Assembly: GCF_016919445.1 (NCBI RefSeq)
Contig: NZ_CP070356.1
Span: forward strand, 5,831,502-5,895,501
DNA from: Pseudomonas sp. PDNC002
GTDB taxonomy: Bacteria > Pseudomonadota > Gammaproteobacteria > Pseudomonadales > Pseudomonadaceae
Reading direction: 5' to 3'
DNA: 64,000 nucleotides
The notes under the pieces: generated by a model
Databases searched by the model: none
The model's input: only the letters and a program-made list of their open reading frames with translations
Told to the model about the DNA's origin: nothing
Position numbers and translations under genes: made by a program
In this document: one piece after another, positions 26,410-35,825 of the stretch
Layout of the letters: each line of letters begins with the position of its first letter
How positions within the stretch are numbered: the first letter of the stretch is position 1

Positions 26410-29085
26410 ATGGAAAGCAAGCAAGGATTTCTTCCCCATCAGCGTACCCTCCTCGCGTCTGCCGTTGCCAAGACCCAGGCAAGCATCCCGGACGCCATGG
26501 GGCTCTGCCTGTTGTACGGAACCTTGCTTACCCTGGGCGCAGGTTCCGCGATTGCAGCGGATGCACCCGCAACCGGCAAGCGCGACACCGACTCGCTGGA
26601 AGTCGCCGAATTCAACCCGAGCTTCTTCGACCATGGCGGCAGCGTGCCCACCGTGGACGTCAAGCGCTTCGAGCAAGGGACGCCGGTCGAGCCGGGCCTC
26701 TATCGCCTGGACGTCTACGTCAATGATTCCTGGGTCGGCCGCATGCCGATTCGCGCCGTGGCCAAAGGCAAGGACGAGCCGGCAAGTTACTGCATCAAGG
26801 CCTCGCAGTTCGCCGAAATGGGCGTGGACGTCACCAAGCTGCCACCCGCGAACCAGATGCTCGTGGTGGGAGACTGCGTCAGCGTGAGGGCCGCCGTCCC
26901 CGACGGTACGTTGAGCGTCGACCTCTCCGACCTCACCGCCCACGTGTCCATCCCGCAGGCTTACCTGGGCCGCAAGGTGCAGGGTTACGTCGATCCGGCA
27001 GACTGGGACAGCGGCGTGACCGCGGGCTTCGTCATGTACGACGCCAACGCCTACGACAATGATTACAACGGTTCCAACACCACCAACTACTACGCCGGCC
27101 TCAATGCCGGCCTCAACGTGGGTGAATGGCGCCTGCGCCACAATGGCAACTACAACCGTAGCGAAGGCGACGGCTCCAAGACGCAGAGCAAGTACACCTC
27201 CATCAGCAGCTATGCGCAGCGCGATATCACCAACCTGAAGTCGCAGCTCACCGCCGGCCAGTACTACACCGATAGCGCGGTGTTCGACTCGGTGCCCTAT
27301 ACCGGTGTCCAACTCGCCAGTGACGACCGCATGCTGCCGGACTCGCAACGCGGCTTCGCGCCGGTGATCCGCGGCGTGGCCGACACCAACGCCAAGGTCC
27401 GGGTCAAGCAGGGCCAGAATATTCTCTATGAAACCACCGTGGCCCCCGGTCCGTTCGAGATCAACGACCTCTACAACACGGGCTACGCAGGCGACCTGAC
27501 GGTGGAAATCACCGAGGCCGACGGCCGGGTGAAATCCTTCCTGGTGCCCTACGCCTCGATCAACCAGCTGGTCCGCCCCGGTGTCACCCGCTACAGCCTC
27601 ACCGCCGGCAAATACCGCAACGATCAGTTGGACCGCGAGCCGAACTTCGCCCAGGGCACTTACCAGTACGGCGTCAACAACTACATGACCGCCTACACCG
27701 GCGGCATCGTGGCCGAGGACTACATCTCCGGCCAGGCCGGTCTCGCCTTCAGTACGCCCTTCGGCGCGCTCGCGTCCGACGTGACCCAGTCCAGTGCCAA
27801 GAACCTGGACGACCACCAGTACGGCGTGAAGAGCAGCATGAATGGCCAGAGCTACCGCGTGACCTACAGCAAACTGCTGCAGGCCACCGGTACCAACATG
27901 ACCATCGCCGCCTACCGCTTCAACAGTGAGGGCTACCTGAGCTTCACGGACTTCGCCCAGGCGTGGGGTACCCGCAACGACAGCACCAACGATTACAGCG
28001 GCTATCGCCAGCGCAACCGTTACCAGCTCTCGGTCAACCAGCCGATCGGCCAGCGCAGCAGCCTGTACTTCACGGGCTCCAAGCAGAACTACTGGAACAG
28101 GAGCAGCGGCGACTCGAGCTTCCAGGCCGGTTTCAACACTGGCTTCAACTGGGGCAGCATCGCCATCGGCGCTTCGCGTACCCGCAACCAGAACGGCGAC
28201 TTCGAAAACGCCTACATGCTCAACGTGAACGTGCCTATCGGCATGGAGAGAAAGCATCCGCTGATGTTGTCGCACAACGTCAACTTCACCAACGGCAAGA
28301 ACAACACCATCCAGACCACGCTCAGTGGCACCTCGGGCGATAACAACGAGCTCTCCTACAGCGTTTACGGCAGCGGCAACAAGAACGACGGCGACCGTCA
28401 GTTCAGCGGTGGCGGCAACGTCAACTACAGCCTGCCGCAAACCATGCTCAACGCGAACTTCAGCAACGGCCAGGACTACAAGCAGATAGGCGTCGGCGCG
28501 CGCGGCTCCCTTGTTGCCCACGCCGGTGGCATCAACTTCTCGCAGAACCAGAGCGAGACCATGGCCATTGTCGAAGCCAAGGGCGCCGAAGGCGCGGCGG
28601 TGAACAGCAACGTCGGCGCCAAGGTCACCGGCAACGGCTACACCGTGGTCGGCGGCTTGACGCCTTACCGCCAGAACGAAATCACCCTGGACCCGAAGGG
28701 AACCTCCAAGGACGTGGAGCTGGAAGTCTCCTCGCAACAGGTCGCTCCGCGATTCGGTGCGGTGGTCCTGCTCAAGTACGACACCGTCATCGGTGCGCCG
28801 ATCCTGATGCAAGTCTCGCGCAGCGATGGGCAGGCAATTCCGTTGGGTGCCGAAGTGCTCGACGGCAAAGGCAACAGCCTGAGCATGGTCGGCCAGGGCG
28901 GCAACGTCTTCCTGCGCGGCCTCCAGCCCAAGGGCGAGCTGATCGTCAAATGGGGCAGTGAATCCGGCCAGAGCTGCCAGGTGAATTACCAGTTGCCAGC
29001 CACCGAGGACAAGGGCGCGCCCTTCCTGAAAGCCACTGGCGCTTGCCAGATGATTCTCGGTAAGCCGCAGGTCGCTCAACGCTGA
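26410..29085 (+). CDS. Fimbrial outer-membrane usher (FimD/PapC family)
   Basis: 891 residues, full-length. A long leader of about 50 residues ends at SAIAA; the N-terminal domain follows (VAEFNPSFFDHGG). Central barrel segments include GYVDPADWDSGVTAGFVMYD and GQYYTDSAVFDSVPY, and the plug-adjacent PYTGVQLASDDRMLPDSQRGFAPVI is highly typical. C-terminal domains end with a Cys pair (SGQSCQVNYQ ... GACQMIL). The start ATG has only a weak ribosome site. It assembles and secretes the fimbria. Confidence 0.93.
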   Translation: MESKQGFLPHQRTLLASAVAKTQASIPDAMGLCLLYGTLLTLGAGSAIAADAPATGKRDTDSLEVAEFNPSFFDHGGSVPTVDVKRFEQGTPVEPGLYRLDVYVNDSWVGRMPIRAVAKGKDEPASYCIKASQFAEMGVDVTKLPPANQMLVVGDCVSVRAAVPDGTLSVDLSDLTAHVSIPQAYLGRKVQGYVDPADWDSGVTAGFVMYDANAYDNDYNGSNTTNYYAGLNAGLNVGEWRLRHNGNYNRSEGDGSKTQSKYTSISSYAQRDITNLKSQLTAGQYYTDSAVFDSVPYTGVQLASDDRMLPDSQRGFAPVIRGVADTNAKVRVKQGQNILYETTVAPGPFEINDLYNTGYAGDLTVEITEADGRVKSFLVPYASINQLVRPGVTRYSLTAGKYRNDQLDREPNFAQGTYQYGVNNYMTAYTGGIVAEDYISGQAGLAFSTPFGALASDVTQSSAKNLDDHQYGVKSSMNGQSYRVTYSKLLQATGTNMTIAAYRFNSEGYLSFTDFAQAWGTRNDSTNDYSGYRQRNRYQLSVNQPIGQRSSLYFTGSKQNYWNRSSGDSSFQAGFNTGFNWGSIAIGASRTRNQNGDFENAYMLNVNVPIGMERKHPLMLSHNVNFTNGKNNTIQTTLSGTSGDNNELSYSVYGSGNKNDGDRQFSGGGNVNYSLPQTMLNANFSNGQDYKQIGVGARGSLVAHAGGINFSQNQSETMAIVEAKGAEGAAVNSNVGAKVTGNGYTVVGGLTPYRQNEITLDPKGTSKDVELEVSSQQVAPRFGAVVLLKYDTVIGAPILMQVSRSDGQAIPLGAEVLDGKGNSLSMVGQGGNVFLRGLQPKGELIVKWGSESGQSCQVNYQLPATEDKGAPFLKATGACQMILGKPQVAQR

Positions 29086-29289
29086 TTGGCGTTCAGATGC
29101 CTGGCAAAGCAGCTCGCTGCACGGTTCGCGGCGGGCATCAAGGACGAACGGCCAGGACTTGCAGGCAAACGATTCGCCCATGACGTGATCCCGCTCTTAA
29201 GGCGTATGGGCAGGTTTGAGGATCACCGGTGTTTCAACAGTGGTGCGAGCTGAGACTCCCGCCCAAATTTCAACATGAAGGACATCACC

Positions 29290-29796
29290 ATGAAAAAGCT
29301 CTTAGCTGTCACCCTGCTGTCTTCGGTCGCCTCGGTTGCGATGGCCGCCGGCCCGGACGCCCAGGTCACCATCAACGGCCGCGTCATCGACGGTACCTGC
29401 CTGGTCAACGGCCAGGCGGCTCCGGCACAGATCACCGTGACCCTGGATACTGTGCAGCGTACCGCCCTGTCCGCTTTCACTGGCTATGGCACCAAGCCGT
29501 TCAGCATCGCCCTCACCAACTGCCCGGCCGCGACCACCACCATGAAGTGGGACCCGGTCACGAACGTGGACACCACAACCGGCACGCTGAAAAACACCAT
29601 CGTGGGCGGCACCAACGTTAACGTCCGCATCCTCAAGGCTGACGGCACTACGCCCATCAACCTGGTGACCGACCCGGGCGTGAGCTTCACCGGCACCTCC
29701 CAAAGCTACAACTTCAACGCCCAGTACTACCCCGTATCGGCGCCGACTGCGGGCGACCTGAAGACTATTGCTCAGCTGTTCCTTACCTATAACTGA
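29290..29796 (+). CDS. Fimbrial subunit (FimA-like), second copy
   Basis: 168 residues, signal peptide MKKLLAVTLLSSVASVAMA. Cys pair in IDGTCLVNG and IALTNCPAA; C-terminal AQLFLTYN. Clearly paralogous to the first gene (same domain size, the shared spacing of VDTTTGTL / VDATTGAL and GVSFTG / GITFTG). The ATG 29290 is preferred over 29275 because it gives a clean signal peptide and AAGGA lies eight bases upstream. Lying between usher and adhesin, it could be an adaptor or a second shaft pilin. Confidence 0.88.
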   Translation: MKKLLAVTLLSSVASVAMAAGPDAQVTINGRVIDGTCLVNGQAAPAQITVTLDTVQRTALSAFTGYGTKPFSIALTNCPAATTTMKWDPVTNVDTTTGTLKNTIVGGTNVNVRILKADGTTPINLVTDPGVSFTGTSQSYNFNAQYYPVSAPTAGDLKTIAQLFLTYN

Positions 29797-30082
29797 CCCC
29801 CGGTTCAGTTACAGGAAGCCCTCGGATGGATTGATTTCCATCCGGGGCTGCAAGGAACAATCCGATAGGCGATTTAGGCAAGCCCGACATCAGCAATCAG
29901 ACACGCGATGAATACTTTCCCTTGACGAAAGCTTTATCGAGCGCCGCCCAAATCAACCAGGGCGTCGATTCTGACTTCCATTGCACCCAGGCCATTGGGC
30001 CGTGCATCGCCAATCCGTTCTGATTTGCCGATTACTCACCGTTACTTCTGATGCATCTGCCCAGGTAGAGCCGGAGCGAGAA

Positions 30083-31279
30083 ATGAACCACCAGCTATCC
30101 CATGCGACCGACACTCATGTTCGTAAGGTGCGCATGTGGCTATTCACGTGTCTACTGGCCTGCCTGTCCTTGCTGTCGAGCCACCAGGCCATGGCGGACA
30201 TGAACTGCACCGCGGGCTCGGCGGGTTCGACAATGATCAACTTCCCAAGCCCCGTAATAGTCGCGCCAGGCGGGACATATCCACGCCCCATCGGTGGTTG
30301 GGTAGCAGTCAGTTCAGGCGCCTGGGCAACCTGCAGCGCAGTCTGGAACTCATCGGGGGCCGCCAGTCAGCGTTGGGGTATAGGGCCCGGCTTAACCCTG
30401 CCGACGCTAACTTCGGTGGGAACGGACTCGGAGGGGTTCACCATGTACGCCACCGGATATACCAACGTTGCCGTGGAGATACGCTGGACGTTTACGCCTG
30501 ATGGTCCATGCCCCACATTTGGCCCTTTCGATATCACGTATTCAAATACGAGCTTTGGATATCCGACCAACTCAACCTATTCACAAACCTATGCTTGCGG
30601 AATGGCGGCTACCTCCACCGATCCGACCTGGCCCGCCTACCAGAACCGACCATACGGTTTGAAGGTCGAGATGAGGCTGATGCAACTGGGCGCCATCAGC
30701 TCCGGGACCATGACCGGAAGGTCAGTGCTGTCGGCCGGTATGTTCAAGAACACGGTGGCTGGTGATGGGAACCTTTCTGCGGCCCATTTACAGCTAAACG
30801 CACAAGTGGGGAGCACTGCCACCTACAGCTTCGGATCGGTGTCGTTCGTTTCCCCCACCTGCACCGTCGGGAACCAGATTGTGAACCTGGACCCGGTGAT
30901 GAAGAGCGACTTCACCGGCACCGCGACGCCCAAGGACACGCCCTTCCAGTTCACGTTCAACTGCGACGCCGGGATGAACAACGTCCTGTGGTCGCTGAGC
31001 CCGCTCAGCACGATCCTCGATGCGAGCAACGGCACCTTCGACAATGGCTATACCGGAGCGGACAAGGCCAACGGCGTCGGGCTGCGCCTGACCAGCAGCC
31101 TGGGTAATCCTATAGTCCTGAACAGCGGCAGTTACTCATTGGCGGGTTATAACAACGCCTCGGGCAACACCGCGCTGCCGCTTCCCCTGCGCGTCTCCTA
31201 CTACCTCAAAGGTAGCCCGGCGGCAGTGACCGGCGGCCAGGTCCAAGGGATCGTCGAGTTGCGGTTGACCTACCAGTGA
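30083..31279 (+). CDS. Fimbrial tip adhesin-like protein
   Basis: 398 residues. Signal region (MWLFTCLLACLSLLSSHQAMA) follows a 16-residue basic extension; mature protein has an N-terminal lectin-like half containing several cysteines (MNCTAGS, ATCSAVW, GPCPTF, YACGMA) and a C-terminal pilin domain (SPTCTVGNQIVNLDPVMKS ... IVELRLTYQ). A lectin half plus pilin half is the two-domain plan of FimH/PapG-type tip adhesins. Its ligand cannot be told. A strong terminator follows. Confidence 0.85.
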   Translation: MNHQLSHATDTHVRKVRMWLFTCLLACLSLLSSHQAMADMNCTAGSAGSTMINFPSPVIVAPGGTYPRPIGGWVAVSSGAWATCSAVWNSSGAASQRWGIGPGLTLPTLTSVGTDSEGFTMYATGYTNVAVEIRWTFTPDGPCPTFGPFDITYSNTSFGYPTNSTYSQTYACGMAATSTDPTWPAYQNRPYGLKVEMRLMQLGAISSGTMTGRSVLSAGMFKNTVAGDGNLSAAHLQLNAQVGSTATYSFGSVSFVSPTCTVGNQIVNLDPVMKSDFTGTATPKDTPFQFTFNCDAGMNNVLWSLSPLSTILDASNGTFDNGYTGADKANGVGLRLTSSLGNPIVLNSGSYSLAGYNNASGNTALPLPLRVSYYLKGSPAAVTGGQVQGIVELRLTYQ

Positions 31280-31341
31280 TGCGTACCTGACGCTCGCCTG
31301 ACAGCCCCCGCTGTTCGGGCGAGCGGAAACCTCTCTGGATG

Positions 31342-31369
31342 AAAAGGCACCTTCGGGTGCCTTTTCTCG
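31342..31369 (+). terminator. Intrinsic terminator of the fimbrial operon
   Basis: Stem AAAAGGCACC / GGTGCCTTTT with a stable TTCG tetraloop, followed by CTCGTTCC. Ends the subunit-chaperone-usher-subunit-adhesin operon. Confidence 0.88.
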
Positions 31370-31549
31370 TTCCATGACGCGCGGAGGGAATGCCGGATCA
31401 GTCGGCCCTCCCCTCATCACATTCCGCCGTAGTCCGTCTTCACGTGCCCAAGCGCTCCCTGCCGTCCTGCTGGCGGATCGCGCTCGCGTTTCGATGCGCA
31501 AGGCGATGTATGCCCGTTCTCCAGATCGAGCTGCTGCTAATCTGACAGC

Positions 31550-32146
31550 ATGACCACCGACCTCGACCCTGGCCTCGATCTCGCCGACCAACTCCTGCAG
31601 TTGCTGCGCGAGTCGCCTGACGGAATTTCCGAGTTCCAGCTGATCCAGCAGCTGAAGGCGCGCCATTCCACCCATGTTCCCAACCTGCCGCTGATCGACA
31701 AGCTGGTGCTGTTCCGCACGCACTTCCTGGTATTCAACGCGCTGTACCGCTTGCGTGACCGGCTCTGGGCGGACAACGCAGCGCACCTGGAGATAGGGCC
31801 ACTGCAGATTCGTCTCTCTCCTTATATAAGTGGGGCGCAGGCGCTGGGCGAGCAGGACGCCCTGCGCGTCTACTATCTCGACGAGAAGCATCTGAAGGAA
31901 ACCACCGAACGCGACGTGGAGAAGCTGCTGGAAAGCTTCTGGACGCGCATGCAGGGGAACGAAGAAAAGGCCGCCGCCCTGGCCCTCTTCGAACTGGAAG
32001 ACGGCCCGGTGGACTATGCGCTGATCAAGCTGCGCTACCGGCAACTGGTGAGCCAGCATCACCCCGACCGGGGTGGCAGCACCACGCGATTGCAGTCGAT
32101 CAACAAGGCAATGGAAATTCTGGAGCGCTATTACAGCCGCCCCTGA
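31550..32146 (+). CDS. DnaJ-related protein with C-terminal J-domain
   Basis: 198 residues. The N-terminal half (about 1-120) matches the DNAJ_related module (HFLVFNALYRLRDRLW); the C-terminal half carries the J-domain signature HPD in YRQLVSQHHPDRGGS, near residue 165. Known as a DjlA-unlike co-chaperone group in gamma-proteobacteria, expected to stimulate DnaK ATPase. Possible promoter lies in the 180 bases upstream, which show no other motif. Confidence 0.85.
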   Translation: MTTDLDPGLDLADQLLQLLRESPDGISEFQLIQQLKARHSTHVPNLPLIDKLVLFRTHFLVFNALYRLRDRLWADNAAHLEIGPLQIRLSPYISGAQALGEQDALRVYYLDEKHLKETTERDVEKLLESFWTRMQGNEEKAAALALFELEDGPVDYALIKLRYRQLVSQHHPDRGGSTTRLQSINKAMEILERYYSRP

Positions 32147-32306
32147 AACTTCCATTTGCTCTAAACCCTCCGACGACGTGGCATCCCGCCATTCCTATAC
32201 TGCGTCATAAGGTCGCATTGGTCGGCCGGGCACCGGATGTCGCTGGCTACGCGAATCAGGCGCCTTGCTGGGGGGCGACCTTCTATAAGAAGAGGAGAAT
32301 GCTGAC

Positions 32307-32903
32307 ATGATCCATCATGTGTGGGGGCTCTTCACCCATCCCGATCAGGAATGGCAGGACATCCGTGGCGAGGAAGAATCCATCAGCCACATGTATCTGA
32401 CCCACGTCCTGATCCTCGCTGCCATCCCGGTCATTTCCGCCTACATCGGCACCACGCAGGTTGGCTGGGTATTGGGCAATGCGGGACCGGTCAAGCTGAC
32501 CGCCGCCAGCGCGATACAGCTGACCATCATGACTTATATCGCCATGCTCGCCGGCGTCGCCGTGATGGGCGCCTTCATCCACTGGATGGCTCGTACGTAC
32601 GACGCTTCGCCATCGCTGACCCAATGCATCGTGTTCGCTGCGTACACCGCGACTCCGCTGTTCATCGGCGGGCTGGCGGCGCTCTATCCGCACCTATGGC
32701 TGGGCATGATCATCGGCACCGCCGCGATCTGCTACACGGTCTACCTGCTTTACGTCGGCATCCCGACCTTCATGAACATTCCCAAGGATGAAGGGTTCCT
32801 GTTCTCCAGCTCGGTGCTGGCGGTGGGACTGGTGGTGCTGGTGGCGATGATGGCCCTGTCGGTCATCCTCTGGGGCAGCGGCGTCGGGCCGGAGTACACC
32901 TGA
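32307..32903 (+). CDS. Yip1 family membrane protein
   Basis: 198 residues with five hydrophobic segments, beginning MIHHVWGLFTHPDQEWQDIR, characteristic of Yip1-domain (DUF1282) proteins of gamma-proteobacteria. Role unknown. The ribosome site AGAGGAGA is well placed. The last codons (GPEYT, stop) and the following terminator are repeated four more times downstream in the tandem array; this copy is the only one attached to a complete gene. Confidence 0.85.
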   Translation: MIHHVWGLFTHPDQEWQDIRGEEESISHMYLTHVLILAAIPVISAYIGTTQVGWVLGNAGPVKLTAASAIQLTIMTYIAMLAGVAVMGAFIHWMARTYDASPSLTQCIVFAAYTATPLFIGGLAALYPHLWLGMIIGTAAICYTVYLLYVGIPTFMNIPKDEGFLFSSSVLAVGLVVLVAMMALSVILWGSGVGPEYT

Positions 32904-33935
32904 TACGCAACGTTGAAACGACTGACCGGGCCCATGTGGCCCGGTTTTCGTTTGGTCGGTGGTTTTTTGTTGGGGGGATTTGGTTGGGGGCTCTTTTGGC
33001 CGGCCTGGCGGCCGGATCGCGGACAAGGTCCGCTCCTACAAAAGCATGCGGTTGCCGTGTAGGAGCGGACCTTGTCCGCGAAGGCTGCCTCGCACCGAGG
33101 GCCGGAATACGCCTGATACGCAACGTTGAAGCGACAGACCGGGCCTGTGTGGCCCGATTTTCGTTTGTTCGGTGGGTTCTTGTTGGGGGATATTGTGGGG
33201 CTCTTTTGGCCGGCCTGGCGGCCGGGTCGCGGATGAGATCCGCTCCTACAAGAGCATGCGGGTGCCGTGTAGGAGCGGACCTTGTCCGCGAAGGCTGCCT
33301 CGCACCGAGGGCCGGAATACGCCTGATATGCAACCTTGAAACGATAGACCGGGCCCATGTGGCCTGGTTTTCGTTTGTTCGGTGGGTTCTTGTTGAGGGA
33401 TTTTGTGGGGGCTCTTTTGGCCGGCCTGGCGGCCGGATCGCGGATGAGATCCGCTCCTACAAAAGCATGCGGTTGCTGTGTAGGAGCGGAGCTTGTCCGC
33501 GCAGGCTGCCTCGCACCGAGGGCCGGAATACGCCTGATACGCAACGTTGAAGCGACAGACCGGGCCTGTGTGGCCCGATTTTCGTTTGTTCGGTGGTTTC
33601 TTGTGGGGGGATTTTTGCCGGCCTGGCGGCCGGGTCGCGGATGAGATCCGCTCCTACGAAGAGCATGCGGTTGTCGTGAGGGGGCGGTCCTTGTCCGCGA
33701 AGGCTGCCTCGCACCGAGGGCCGGAGTACACCTGATACGCAACCTTGAAACGATAGACCGGGCCCATGTGGCCCGGTTTTCGTTTGTTCGGTGGTTTCTT
33801 GTTGGGGGATATTGTGGGGGCTCTTTGGGCCGGCCTGGCGGCCGGGTCGCGGATGAGATCCGCTCCTACAAGAGCATGTGGGTGCTGTGTAGGAGCGGAC
33901 CTTGTCCGCGAAGGCTGACTTGCATCGATGCACAG
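32888..33935 (+). repeat. Five-unit tandem array of about 210 bp, each unit with a gene-end, terminator and REP-like module
   Basis: Unit starts (GCCGGAxTACxCCTGATACGC) at 32888, 33101, 33311, 33522 and 33720; periods 213, 210, 211 and 198. Each unit contains: the last codons and stop of the Yip1 gene, a hairpin (GACCGGGCC..GGCCCGGTTTT), a TTGTTGGGGG-like tract, GGCCGGCCTGGCGGCCG, and an inverted REP-like pair (GATCCGCTCCTAC ... GTAGGAGCGGACCTTGTCCGCG). The copies differ at scattered bases. Spurious reading frames in the array are not genes. Confidence 0.93.
32925..32949 (+). terminator. Intrinsic terminator of the Yip1 gene (first of five copies)
   Basis: Stem ACCGGGCC / GGCCCGGT with loop CATGT and TTTTCGTTT after it. 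The same hairpin recurs in every unit of the tandem array. Confidence 0.85.
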
Positions 33936-33942
33936 GTAGATC

Positions 33943-33972
33943 CTGTAGGAGTGAGCTTGCTTGCTCCTACAG
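33943..33972. repeat. REP-like palindrome
   Basis: CTGTAGGAG ... CTCCTACAG inverted repeat around TGAGCTTGCTTG, the common Pseudomonas REP-like sequence, right after the tandem array and before sprT. Confidence 0.8.
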
Positions 33973-34097
33973 AAAGCGGTGCTTGCCTGAAACTCGCCAG
34001 GCTTGCCTGAATCTGCGGGCCGGACGAGCGGGCGCGAGAAATCCTCCACCCACGCTTCGACTGCGGGCATAATCTGGCCCCGTCGGAGAACCACTGT

Positions 34098-34595
34098 ATG
34101 CCTGAACAGCTCAACGCTCGCATCGAAGCCTGCTACCAGCAGGCCGAAGTCTTCTTCCAGCGGCGCTTTCCCCGCCCGGAAGTGAGCTTCCGGCTACGCG
34201 GCCAGAAGGCCGGCGTCGCCCACCTGGATGAAAACCTGCTGCGTTTCAACCCGCAGTTGTACCGGGAAAACCACGAACACTTCCTGCAGCAGACCGTGGC
34301 CCATGAAGTGGCGCACTTGATCGCCCACCAGATGTTCGGTCCGCGCATTCGCCCCCACGGCGAGGAGTGGCAACTGATCATGCGCGGCATCTACGGGCTG
34401 CCGCCGGACCGCTGCCACACCTACGAGATCAAGCGCCGCCGCGCCACTCGCTACCTGTATCGCTGCCACTGCGGCGAGGGCAATGAATTCCCCTTCTCAT
34501 CCCAGCGTCACAACCTGGTCGCCCAGGGTCGCCGCTACTATTGCCGGCGATGCCGCGCGACCCTGGTGTTCACCGGCGAAACCCGCCGCGAGTGA
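34098..34595 (+). CDS. sprT: SprT family zinc metalloprotease-like protein
   Basis: 165 residues. Zinc-binding HEVAH at 69-73 in TVAHEVAHLIAHQMFG, followed by a C-terminal zinc ribbon (RCHCGEG ... YYCRRCRA). Belongs to SprT/SprTL-like proteins, which share the Spartan protease fold; bacterial function is uncertain. Length and motif order are typical of the gamma-proteobacterial SprT. Confidence 0.92.
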   Translation: MPEQLNARIEACYQQAEVFFQRRFPRPEVSFRLRGQKAGVAHLDENLLRFNPQLYRENHEHFLQQTVAHEVAHLIAHQMFGPRIRPHGEEWQLIMRGIYGLPPDRCHTYEIKRRRATRYLYRCHCGEGNEFPFSSQRHNLVAQGRRYYCRRCRATLVFTGETRRE

Positions 34596-34601
34596 TATCG
34601 C

Positions 34602-35783
34602 TCAGGCGATGACTTTCGCCGCCTTCAACGCCTCGACCTGCTCGGTCGAATAGCCCAACTCCGCCATCACCTCGGCCGTGTGCGCTCCCAGCGCAGCGCC
34701 GATATGGCGCGGCTCGGGCAGGCCGGCGGAGAACCGGATCGGGCAAGCCGCCTGCAGCTGCTCCCCGCCCTTGCCAGTGGGCACCCGCGTGACCACGCCA
34801 CGCTCGCGCAATTGCGGATGTTCCACCGCTTCGGCGAGGGACAGCATCGGCTCGACGCACGCGTCCAGCGCCGCGAAGCGCTCCTGCCAATCGTGGAAAT
34901 CGCGATTCTCGAATTCGATGGCGATTTCGCGCTTGAGCGCCTGCTGGTCCTCCGGCTTGGGCGACAGCCCGCGCGCGGCCAGCTCCGGGCGGCCGATGGC
35001 GGCGCAGAACTGCTGCATGAACTGCGGCTCCAGGCTGCCCACTGAGAACCAGCGGCCATCGCGTGTGCGGTAGTAGTCGTAGAAGCTGCCGCCGTTGAGC
35101 GCGAGATTCTCCATCTGCGGCTCGACGCCAGCGGCGAGATAGCCGGCGCCGGCCATGCCGTGCAGGCTGAAGGCGCAGTCGGTCATGCTCACGTCGACCT
35201 GCTGCCCCTCCCCCGTCTGCTGCCGGTGGATGACCGCCGCCAGCAAGCCCATCACGCCATGCAGCGAGCCGCCGCCGATATCGGCCAGTTGCACGCCCAA
35301 GGGCAACGGACCGCTCTCGCGCCGCCCGGTGTAGCTGGCCACGCCGGCCAGCGCCAGGTAGTTGATGTCATGCCCGGCGCGATCACGGAACGGCCCGGTC
35401 TGACCGTAGCCGGTGATCGACACGTAGATCAGCTTCGGGTTGATCGCCTTGAGCGCTTCGTAGCCCACGCCCAGCTTGTCCATCACGCCGGGACGGAACT
35501 GCTCCAGCACGATGTCGTATTCCTGCACCAGTTGCTTCACCACCTCCACCGCCTGCGCCTGCTTGAGGTCCAGCGCAATGCAACGCTTGTTGCGGTTGAG
35601 GTAGGCGTGGCTGGCGGAGGTGCCATCCACGTGCGGCGGCAGCACGCGCACCAGGTCCATGCGCGTGGGCGACTCCACGCGCAGCACCTGCGCGCCCATG
35701 TCCGCCAGCAGCAACGAGGCGAACGGCCCCGGCAGCAGGGTGGAGAAATCGAGGATCTTCAGGGAGGCGAGCGGGCCGTTCAT
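34602..35783 (-). CDS. Alpha-methylacyl-CoA racemase (CaiB/BaiF superfamily)
   Basis: 393 residues of the family III CoA-transferase fold. His138 in RAGHDINYLALAG and Asp168 in GVQLADIGGGSLHG are spaced 30 apart, exactly as the catalytic His126/Asp156 of mycobacterial MCR, which favours racemase over CoA-transferase. It interconverts (R)- and (S)-2-methylacyl-CoA, for branched fatty acid beta-oxidation. Start ATG 35783 follows AGGAG; a TTG 21 bases upstream is rejected. Probable operon with the acyl-CoA dehydrogenase upstream. Confidence 0.86.
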   Translation of the reverse strand: MNGPLASLKILDFSTLLPGPFASLLLADMGAQVLRVESPTRMDLVRVLPPHVDGTSASHAYLNRNKRCIALDLKQAQAVEVVKQLVQEYDIVLEQFRPGVMDKLGVGYEALKAINPKLIYVSITGYGQTGPFRDRAGHDINYLALAGVASYTGRRESGPLPLGVQLADIGGGSLHGVMGLLAAVIHRQQTGEGQQVDVSMTDCAFSLHGMAGAGYLAAGVEPQMENLALNGGSFYDYYRTRDGRWFSVGSLEPQFMQQFCAAIGRPELAARGLSPKPEDQQALKREIAIEFENRDFHDWQERFAALDACVEPMLSLAEAVEHPQLRERGVVTRVPTGKGGEQLQAACPIRFSAGLPEPRHIGAALGAHTAEVMAELGYSTEQVEALKAAKVIA

Positions 35784-35825
35784 GGGCACTCCTGTTTCGC
35801 TCAATCGATGCGTGGGCGCCGCGCC

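Noticed and set aside
32936..33934. Several long reading frames in the tandem array (both strands)
   Set aside because: They are artefacts of repeated GC-rich DNA with no stops, rich in Arg and Ala, no domain.
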